Origin: an uncultured Bacillota bacterium
GTDB taxonomy: Bacteria > Bacillota_I > Bacilli_A > RFN20 > CAG-826
NCBI GenBank assembly: GCA_946612055.1
Contig: CAMOEH010000008.1
Span: 1-7,164 of the forward strand
Direction: 5' to 3'
DNA: 7,164 nucleotides
The notes beneath the pieces are model-generated. The model did no database searches and was not told where the DNA came from. It saw only the letters and a list, made by a program, of their open reading frames with translations. Positions 1 to 4,662 of the stretch are shown here, piece after piece. The translations under genes and the position numbers were made by a program. Positions within the stretch are counted from its first letter, which is position 1. The number at the start of each line of letters is the position of its first letter.

Positions 1-818
1 ATGGGGGGCGCGGTAAAAAAGACATCCTCTGCGTTACGCTTCCTTGTTTTGGGACATCGAAACGCACCCACGACAACGCCGTTATTTTGGCGGATGCTTT
101 GGGTGTTAGTTTCCGGGAGATCTCGATATCCGATTCGGTCATGCAACACTTCAAAGACATAGGACATGACCCCAATATTCAAAATGCCACCTATGAAAAT
201 GCCCAGGCCCGCGAAAGAACCCAGGTTTTGATGGATCTGGCCAACGATATGGGGGCTTTGATGATTGGAACCGGTGATTTATCGGAACTGGTTTTGGGTT
301 GGACAACCTATGGCGGCGACCATATGTCGATGTATGGGGTTAACGCTTCGATTCCAAAGACGCTCGTTCAATATCTATGTGAAGGCTATGCCTTAATGCA
401 TCCTGAAGTGCACGATGTGCTGATGGATGTAATTCATACCCCGATATCGCCTGAATTGCTTCCGACTTCGGAAGGAGAAATCGCCCAAAAGACGGAATCA
501 GCAGTTGGGCCATACGAACTTCAAGACTTCTTCCTTTATTACTATTTACGCTACACGTATCGCCCGAAAAAGATTCTATATATGGCCAAGATTGCTTTTG
601 AAGGCAAATATGGCGAAGAAGAAATCGCCAAATGGATGAAAGTGTTCTTTTCTCGTTTCTTCCAGAGCCAATTCAAACGTTCCTGCTTGCCAGATGGGCC
701 AAAAGTAGGAACGATCGCCATTTCTCCACGAGGAGATTTGCGCATGCCTTCCGATGCAGATTGCAGCGATTATTTGGCTGACATCGACGAATTAGTGAAA
801 GCAAGTAGAAAATCTTGA
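1..818 (+). CDS. nadE: Glutamine-dependent NAD+ synthetase, C-terminal part (5' end outside window)
   Basis: The enzyme makes NAD+ from deamido-NAD+ with ATP, using ammonia from glutamine (EC 6.3.5.1), in the cytoplasm. Reading starts in frame at base 3 and is open to the TGA at 816-818, giving about 271 residues. The upstream codons already read as synthetase sequence (DILCVTLPCFGTSKRTHDNA), so the TTG at 87 is not the start. Recognisable family motifs follow: ARERTQVLMDLAN, the GTGDLSEL segment of the ATP site, and GDHMSMYGVNASIPKTLV. The C-terminal extension (FFLYYYLRYTYRPKKI, then SQFKRSCLPDGPKVG and SPRGDLRMPSDA) is typical of the long, glutaminase-fused form rather than the short ammonia-dependent NadE. 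The SGGLDST-type loop and the nitrilase-like glutaminase domain would lie upstream of the window. Identification is near certain; the glutaminase part is inferred from the C-terminal type. Confidence 0.96.
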   Translation, partial: GGRGKKDILCVTLPCFGTSKRTHDNAVILADALGVSFREISISDSVMQHFKDIGHDPNIQNATYENAQARERTQVLMDLANDMGALMIGTGDLSELVLGWTTYGGDHMSMYGVNASIPKTLVQYLCEGYALMHPEVHDVLMDVIHTPISPELLPTSEGEIAQKTESAVGPYELQDFFLYYYLRYTYRPKKILYMAKIAFEGKYGEEEIAKWMKVFFSRFFQSQFKRSCLPDGPKVGTIAISPRGDLRMPSDADCSDYLADIDELVKASRKS

Positions 819-858
819 GAAAGAGACTAAAATAAAAACAATCAAAACATTACGTTAC

Positions 859-865
859 AGGAGGG
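859..865 (+). promoter_or_regulatory. Strong Shine-Dalgarno of the DUF2188 gene
   Basis: AGGAGGG lies six bases before the ATG at 872 and fixes that start. It shows that this genome uses canonical Shine-Dalgarno initiation, which makes the lack of one at the divergent pair near 1620-1720 meaningful. Confidence 0.9.
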
Positions 866-871
866 AACAGC

Positions 872-1105
872 ATGGCTGAAACACGTAAGGTCTATCACGT
901 TAGCAAACGCAAAGAAGATGGCAAATGGCAAATCTTCATCGCGGGATCTGACAAGGCGATCAAACTCTTCAACACCAAAGTTGAAGCCGAAGAATACGCC
1001 ACCAAGCTTGGAAGCAATCAAGGCGGGACCGTTCTAATCCACAATTCCAAAGGAAAAGACGCCGGCAAGATCAAAACTTCCCAAGTCCACGGAAAGAAAA
1101 AATAA
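872..1105 (+). CDS. Small DUF2188-family protein
   Basis: This is a 77-residue basic protein with no signal peptide or membrane segment. Its pattern fits the DUF2188 family: KVYHVSKRKEDGKWQIFIAGSD at the start, then AIKLFNTKVEAEEYATKLGSNQGG, VLIHNSKGKDAGKI, and a lysine-rich tail. Family members typically show a YHV...G.W.V strand pair, a helix containing a T..EA..YA motif, and a final strand with an IH(N/G) turn. Their biochemical role is not established and I assign none. Length is normal for the family. The gene follows nadE by 53 bases with no visible terminator, so it may be read through from nadE, but I see no functional link. An intrinsic terminator starts four bases after the stop. 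The family call is firm from the pattern; function is unknown. Confidence 0.88.
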   Translation: MAETRKVYHVSKRKEDGKWQIFIAGSDKAIKLFNTKVEAEEYATKLGSNQGGTVLIHNSKGKDAGKIKTSQVHGKKK

Positions 1106-1108
1106 AAG

Positions 1109-1132
1109 AAAACTCCCGGCTGGGAGTTTTTT
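1109..1132. terminator. Bidirectional intrinsic terminator between convergent genes
   Basis: AAAACTCCC (1109-1117) pairs perfectly with GGGAGTTTT (1122-1130) around a four-base loop GGCT. On the plus strand it ends in a T6 run (1127-1132). On the minus strand the hairpin is followed by TTTTCTTTTATTTTTT. It therefore fits both the DUF2188 gene and the kinase gene. The kinase stop codon (1131-1133 on the minus strand) overlaps the plus-strand T run, so the two transcription units are packed with almost no spacer. Confidence 0.9.
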
Positions 1133-1619
1133 AATCGACGTATATTACTTCGTAGTGGGTGAAATGTTGAATCGTTCGTGGGGAGGGGTCTTCGTAATGG
1201 GCCGCCATATCCATGATGATGTTCTCGGGAACCCACTTTTCTTTTGGTCTTTGTTTGTTTCTTTCTAGGCAAAGACGATAGTCGTGTAACTTTAGAAGGT
1301 AGAGATATTTTTCCTCGAACTCAGGAAGATGCCTCGCGAAATAAAGACGCCTTTCATCGAAAAGCATCGTCGTATCAAGGATGACGGTTAGATCCTCATA
1401 TTGTTTCGCCAGTTTATGAGCTCTTTCGATGACTTCGTTATAAACGATCATCATATTGTGATCCGGTGGAAATTTATCATAACCACCATAAAGATCTTTC
1501 CTCACATCGTCGGCGGAGAGGATAAAAATATTTTCGTTTGGATGCTCGGCAAAATAAGTAGAGGAAAAGGTCGATTTTCCGATAGCAGCCGGGCCGCAAA
1601 CTAACACAAGACGCTTCAT
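1131..1619 (-). CDS. P-loop kinase resembling the T4 polynucleotide kinase domain
   Basis: This 162-residue cytoplasmic P-loop protein has the parts of a Pnk-type kinase in order. The Walker A loop GPAAIGKST is at 9-17. SADDVRKDLYG is at 35-45, where D37 and R40 match D35 (general base) and R38 of T4 Pnk as I recall that sequence. DTT at 82-84 follows a hydrophobic strand, with DERRL at 88-92. The lid segment LERNKQRPKEKWVPE at 118-132 has R120 and R124 at the places of the T4 Pnk lid arginines. Length equals one kinase domain; no phosphatase or ligase domain is attached. The acceptor could be an RNA or DNA 5'-OH end, a nucleoside or another small molecule, and the sequence does not decide. 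The ATG has no Shine-Dalgarno; a -10 candidate lies seven bases upstream. The gene converges on the DUF2188 gene and diverges from the metal-dependent repressor. Confidence 0.88.
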   Translation of the reverse strand: MKRLVLVCGPAAIGKSTFSSTYFAEHPNENIFILSADDVRKDLYGGYDKFPPDHNMMIVYNEVIERAHKLAKQYEDLTVILDTTMLFDERRLYFARHLPEFEEKYLYLLKLHDYRLCLERNKQRPKEKWVPENIIMDMAAHYEDPSPRTIQHFTHYEVIYVD

Positions 1620-1626
1620 GGCACAT

Positions 1627-1654
1627 ATTCTAATCGAAATCTATCGCGTGCGAA
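1627..1654 (-). promoter_or_regulatory. Candidate promoter of the kinase gene, suggesting leaderless mRNA
   Basis: On the minus strand, TAGAAT (1627-1632) matches the -10 consensus at five of six positions. TTCGCA (1649-1654) is a weak -35 at a 16-base spacing. Only seven bases separate the -10 from the ATG at 1619-1617, so the expected transcription start falls at or next to the start codon. The call rests on the hexamers and on the absence of a Shine-Dalgarno. Confidence 0.45.
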
Positions 1655-1686
1655 AGGAAGGAATAATTGCTTTGAAGGCAAAATCG

Positions 1687-1714
1687 TTGAAGAAATTCTC
1701 AATCGATTTACAAT
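1687..1714 (+). promoter_or_regulatory. Candidate promoter of the DtxR/MntR-like gene, suggesting leaderless mRNA
   Basis: TTGAAG (1687-1692) and TACAAT (1709-1714, five of six to consensus) are 16 bases apart. Six bases separate the -10 from the ATG at 1721, so transcription should begin about at the start codon. No Shine-Dalgarno is present in the preceding bases. Confidence 0.45.
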
Positions 1715-1720
1715 TTCGAT
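1702..1720 (+). promoter_or_regulatory. Possible operator: dyad over the repressor -10 region
   Basis: ATCGA (1702-1706) and TCGAT (1716-1720) form an inverted repeat with a nine-base centre. Together they make a 19-base dyad that covers the -10 TACAAT and ends right at the ATG. DtxR-family operators are about this size and such repressors are often autoregulated, but the arms are short and the sequence is not a known DtxR or MntR box. A related ATCGAAAT (1633-1640) sits next to the divergent kinase -10. Confidence 0.3.
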
Positions 1721-2104
1721 ATGGAAAAGCGTCTAACTCGTTCGATGGAGGACTTTTTGGAAGCCCTTCTTATGCTGGAAGAAAAGAAGCAACCCTTAGA
1801 AACAACAAGGGTCGCGGAAATTTTGGGCGTATCAAAACCGGCGGTCCATCAAATGGGACACGAATTGATCGATCGCGGATTAATTACGAGAGAAGATTAT
1901 GGAGACATCCATTTAACTGCTACAGGGCGGAAGGCCGCCGAGACCGTCTACCGCCGCCACCGCGTTTTGAAGGCCTATCTGATTTCGATAGGCGTCAGCG
2001 AAGACGTGGCTGAAGAAGACTGCTGCGAAATCGAACACGTAATATCGCAAGAAACCTTTGACGCTTTGACTAGAGAGCTCGAAGAAAAACAACGAGCGAA
2101 ATGA
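1721..2104 (+). CDS. DtxR/MntR-family metal-dependent transcriptional repressor
   Basis: This 127-residue repressor would bind operator DNA when loaded with Fe(II) or Mn(II) and control metal homeostasis genes. An N-terminal winged helix-turn-helix (about 8-70) contains SMEDFLEALLMLEE, the recognition region VSKPAVHQMGHELIDRGLI, and the wing GDIHLTATGRKAAE. The dimerisation and metal-binding domain (about 71-120) contains YRRHRVLKAYLISIGV and CCEIEHVISQETFDAL. Expected ligands are D11, E14, H80, C102, E105 and H106. D11 is MntR-like, while C102 sits where MntR has Glu and DtxR/IdeR has Cys, so metal choice cannot be read off. The C-terminal SH3/FeoA-like domain of DtxR is absent, so the size is close to MntR. 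The ATG at 1721 is favoured because the SMED motif follows at once. There is no Shine-Dalgarno. Which genes it controls is unknown; its own promoter carries a dyad. Confidence 0.92.
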   Translation: MEKRLTRSMEDFLEALLMLEEKKQPLETTRVAEILGVSKPAVHQMGHELIDRGLITREDYGDIHLTATGRKAAETVYRRHRVLKAYLISIGVSEDVAEEDCCEIEHVISQETFDALTRELEEKQRAK

Positions 2105-2125
2105 AAAGCGAAAAAAAGTTGACTT

Positions 2126-2167
2126 GGGAATATCGAAAATTGCGGGAAAATTACATTCCCCTTTTTT
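2126..2167 (+). terminator. Possible intrinsic terminator after the repressor gene
   Basis: GGGAAT (2126-2131) pairs with ATTCCC (2155-2160), and an inner AATT/AATT pair can form within the 23-base interval. A T6 run follows (2162-2167). The position, just after the TGA at 2102-2104, suits a terminator. The stem is only six base pairs before the internal loop, so strength is doubtful. Confidence 0.4.
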
Positions 2168-2338
2168 CTTCGATGAAATCTGCAGTTTTCCGTTATTCTT
2201 TTGCATATATGCATTGTGCTTTTGTTGCAAAACCGCGTCAAAAATCTTTTCAAAATCCAAAAAAATATTGGGGTTTAGCGAACCAAATCTGGATTAATTC
2301 TATTTTTGTGATGTTTTTCAAATCCCTTTTTTGCGGAG

Positions 2339-2358
2339 TTTTCGTAGGCGCACGAAAA
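2339..2358. repeat. Perfect 7-bp inverted repeat upstream of the operon promoter
   Basis: TTTTCGT (2339-2345) and ACGAAAA (2352-2358) are exact inverted copies with a six-base centre. The dyad ends eight bases before the -35 hexamer at 2367. An overlapping alternative, GCGCA (2348-2352) with TGCGC (2359-2363), uses some of the same bases. Placement suggests a protein binding site, activator or repressor, but no factor can be named. Confidence 0.35.
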
Positions 2359-2366
2359 TGCGCGAT

Positions 2367-2395
2367 TTGACTATTTAATTTATTTGGTAGACAAT
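2367..2395 (+). promoter_or_regulatory. Candidate sigma-A-type promoter of the lipoprotein operon
   Basis: TTGACT (2367-2372, five of six) and GACAAT (2390-2395, four of six) are separated by an ideal 17 bases. Transcription would begin near 2402, leaving a leader of about 60 bases that includes the hairpin at 2401-2439. This is the only well-spaced pair I found in the interval before the lipoprotein gene. Confidence 0.55.
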
Positions 2396-2400
2396 CACTC

Positions 2401-2439
2401 ACACCGGGCGAGCCATTCGTAGTAGAAGGTGCCCGGCGT
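2401..2439 (+). promoter_or_regulatory. GC-rich hairpin in the lipoprotein mRNA leader
   Basis: CCGGGC (2404-2409) pairs with GCCCGG (2431-2436). The outer pairs A2401-T2439 and C2402-G2438 extend it past one mismatch, and GCC (2412-2414) can pair with GGT (2428-2430) inside, leaving a 13-base loop. No T run follows, so it is not a terminator. It stands out in an AT-rich leader and ends 13 bases before AGGAGA (2453-2458). It could stabilise the mRNA, bind a protein, or be part of an unrecognised regulatory RNA. Confidence 0.5.
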
Positions 2440-2452
2440 CCACATCTTTAAT

Positions 2453-2458
2453 AGGAGA
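2453..2458 (+). promoter_or_regulatory. Shine-Dalgarno of the lipoprotein gene
   Basis: AGGAGA lies five bases before the ATG at 2464, which begins a normal lipoprotein signal peptide. This fixes the start. Confidence 0.85.
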
Positions 2459-2463
2459 AAATT

Positions 2464-4653
2464 ATGACGAGCAAAAAACTATTGTGGATACTTTCCGCTG
2501 CCGTTTTAGCTTCTGGCGCTTTGGCCGGATGCGGCAACAAAAATAACTCGACGGAAAGCACCACCGAGGAATCCTCGACGACCTCGGAAACGGAGAGTTC
2601 GACCTCTTCGACTGAGGACGCTTCCTCTCATCCCACCGCTTGGGAACATAACCGCGAGTACCTTTCTTGGCTCTCTGAAAATGAGAACGTTAACCCCGAA
2701 CTTTCCTCTTCCTCCGATCCGGCGGAAATGGAAAATGGCTTTATTCGTTCTTCCAAATATTATGTCGGTAACCGCAATGGCATTAATCTATTGCCTTATA
2801 TGACGAACACCGATGAAGAAGAGATCGTTGTTTTCGATACGATCAATCCTGCTGATTTTGAAACCAAGTTGTATGAAGTCGGCGAAGGCGAATCTTTAAC
2901 CGAGGTCAAACTCGAGAATGTCCTTGATAGTGTTACCGACGCCACGACCAAAGGCATCATCAACTTCAAAGATGACATTACTGGCGACTACCGTCTTGTT
3001 TATCAAGGCGCTACCGAACTTTATCGCACCTATTTTGATCCTCTTGCCTACAACATGACGGTCGTTGACGCCTATAACGTCTATGAAGCCAACGATTTGT
3101 ATGTCTTGGATAATTCTTCGACCTATCGTCCGACGTCTGGCATCCTCAACAAAGGACAATGGAAAGCTGAACTTGGCCTTGAAGGCGTTGTCTATGATGC
3201 CGTCGCTCTCCACGCCGACGTTACTTTCGAAAAAGAAAACATCTATCCAAAGCAGATTTGGACCGATGAAGAAGTGGTTGGTGTTTCTCAGGAATTGCGT
3301 GAAAAGGTTGTTGGCTCGTTGAAAGACTGGTCCTACATCATTGAACGTATTGTTACTCCCGAAGACGAAGGAAAAGAACTTGCCATTTATGGCAACTTCC
3401 ATTCCATTGAACTTGGCGAATCCTTCCCAAGGACCACGGTTGATGGCTCGCACGAAAAGAGTTTCGACCAAGGCGATAAACCAATTTCCTGCCATAGCAA
3501 ACTCTTCAACATCCTTAACGTGGATCAAGCTCTTGCTCCGGAAAAATTCAACGCCAAATTTATGGACTTACTTGGCGTTGGCAACCATGGCGTTAATACG
3601 GAAGAAACCGCGGATGCGTGCGGCCTTATCATCGCTAATTCGGAAGTCGATACTTTCATTACCAACTGCGTCTTGGAAGCCTGGTATATCAATTTCATGA
3701 AAGCCGGAAATAGCGACAAGAACCTTATCGAACCGGACATCAACGTTATTGATTCCCGTTTACGCAACTCCTTCCAGAATATGATCTTCAATTATGGCCC
3801 CGGTGACATCAACATCGAGCATTCGGAACTCGTGAAATGCGGCGGCCCGATCATCTTCAACCAAGCCACCCCGGCCGATTATTCTCAAACCGCCGATGGA
3901 TCCTTCTTCTCAGCCGATGTTTTCGTTGACGATTCCAGCTTCTTGGAAAACTGGGTTTCGGGTCAAGAGGGCTGGTTCCAGGCTTACCAAGGCTCTCAAG
4001 CCCTTGTTGGAAATATCGTCCAAATCGACGCGCTCTTCAAAGGGCAAATTCAATCCACCTATACCAAGGTTATCGATGACCAAACTAAGATCAATCTCCT
4101 GATTGTTAATATGCCTTTGGGTGAAAGCGCGGACATCTCCACGGTTGTTGGAGGCCTTCCTGTTAGCGTTAATATCGGCGGAACTGAACTTGTCAACACC
4201 TACGCCCATCGTCAAGAATTCCATAGCGCATTGGCTGGTTTAGACATGGCCAACCCGACCACCCTCGCCCCTGTCATTGCTGCACTTGATGGAAATGACT
4301 ATGCGCACAACATGATGCTTAACAATGTCAGAGATACGGTTTTATTTAAAACTGCTAATGGCACCGCTTCTACCTTTGCCATGGTCGATCAAGATGACAA
4401 AAACACTTTCTTGGAAAACCCGGTCTACAAATACGGAACTAACCTTGGCCTAACGGGTGAACAACTTTCTGCCTTCGGCGTTACTCAATTTACCGATAAC
4501 GGATTCAATACCAGCGCTAATGGCTACGTCGCCGCTTATCTTGGTGGTGTGCCTCAAAATAATTACGATGGAAGCGGCATGCCTTCGCCTTCTACCTATC
4601 GCGGACCTTGCGGATTCTCCATCATCCTTGGAGGCTTCGGTCTCGCCCAATAA
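2464..4653 (+). CDS. Large surface lipoprotein of unknown function, possible beta-helix region
   Basis: This 729-residue protein begins with a lipoprotein signal peptide: basic MTSKK, a hydrophobic stretch (6-20), and the lipobox ALAGC with lipidated Cys23. A Ser/Thr/Glu-rich linker (about 24-58) should hold the body away from the membrane. The mature part (about 60-729) has no further membrane segment and I recognise no named family. Residues about 385-495 alternate short hydrophobic strands with polar turns (FITNCVLEAW, INVIDSRLRN, INIEHSELVKC, GGPIIFNQ), as seen in right-handed parallel beta-helix proteins; this is a fold impression only. Five Cys besides Cys23 are at 343, 386, 402, 459 and 716. 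The C-terminus is glycine-rich. The gene is followed after nine bases by the membrane-ABC fusion, so it likely works with that transporter as a substrate-binding, assembly or surface component. It is long for a typical solute-binding protein and lacks obvious domains of one. Confidence 0.9.
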   Translation: MTSKKLLWILSAAVLASGALAGCGNKNNSTESTTEESSTTSETESSTSSTEDASSHPTAWEHNREYLSWLSENENVNPELSSSSDPAEMENGFIRSSKYYVGNRNGINLLPYMTNTDEEEIVVFDTINPADFETKLYEVGEGESLTEVKLENVLDSVTDATTKGIINFKDDITGDYRLVYQGATELYRTYFDPLAYNMTVVDAYNVYEANDLYVLDNSSTYRPTSGILNKGQWKAELGLEGVVYDAVALHADVTFEKENIYPKQIWTDEEVVGVSQELREKVVGSLKDWSYIIERIVTPEDEGKELAIYGNFHSIELGESFPRTTVDGSHEKSFDQGDKPISCHSKLFNILNVDQALAPEKFNAKFMDLLGVGNHGVNTEETADACGLIIANSEVDTFITNCVLEAWYINFMKAGNSDKNLIEPDINVIDSRLRNSFQNMIFNYGPGDINIEHSELVKCGGPIIFNQATPADYSQTADGSFFSADVFVDDSSFLENWVSGQEGWFQAYQGSQALVGNIVQIDALFKGQIQSTYTKVIDDQTKINLLIVNMPLGESADISTVVGGLPVSVNIGGTELVNTYAHRQEFHSALAGLDMANPTTLAPVIAALDGNDYAHNMMLNNVRDTVLFKTANGTASTFAMVDQDDKNTFLENPVYKYGTNLGLTGEQLSAFGVTQFTDNGFNTSANGYVAAYLGGVPQNNYDGSGMPSPSTYRGPCGFSIILGGFGLAQ

Positions 4654-4662
4654 GCGATATCC

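Larger units (their letters stand above)
2105..2463. other. Non-coding interval between repressor and lipoprotein operon
   Basis: This 359-base stretch is more AT-rich than its flanks and holds no convincing gene. It contains a possible terminator (2126-2167), a 12-base palindrome TGCATATATGCA (2202-2213), and TTTTGCA (2199-2205) facing TGCAAAA (2226-2232). It then has a dyad (2339-2358), a promoter candidate (2367-2395), a leader hairpin (2401-2439) and the lipoprotein ribosome binding site. An 89-codon open frame that starts at the repressor stop is judged spurious. No tRNA or known riboswitch consensus was recognised. Confidence 0.7.

Noticed and set aside
87..818. NAD synthetase starting at TTG 87 as a shortened gene
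   Set aside because: The frame is open upstream to the window edge and already encodes the conserved LPCFGTSKRTHDNA region, so the gene is cut by the window and not truncated.
1618..2013. 131-codon plus-strand frame across the kinase-repressor gap
   Set aside because: It overlaps the repressor gene in another frame and yields a low-complexity Arg/Gly-rich peptide, whereas the repressor frame matches a known family throughout.
2202..2213. Palindrome TGCATATATGCA as an operator
   Set aside because: It is over 150 bases upstream of the only good promoter candidate and downstream of a likely terminator. A 12-base AT-rich palindrome is not rare enough to call.
2101..2370. 89-codon plus-strand frame overlapping the repressor stop by ATGA
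   Set aside because: The stop-start overlap is tempting, but there is no ribosome binding site. The peptide is a random-looking mix rich in Phe and Lys, and the frame crosses a terminator candidate, a palindrome and the -35 of the next promoter.
2896..3528. 210-codon minus-strand frame opposite the lipoprotein gene
   Set aside because: It is a shadow of the coding strand, with no ribosome binding site and no recognisable protein family, while the plus frame has a clear signal peptide and operon context.
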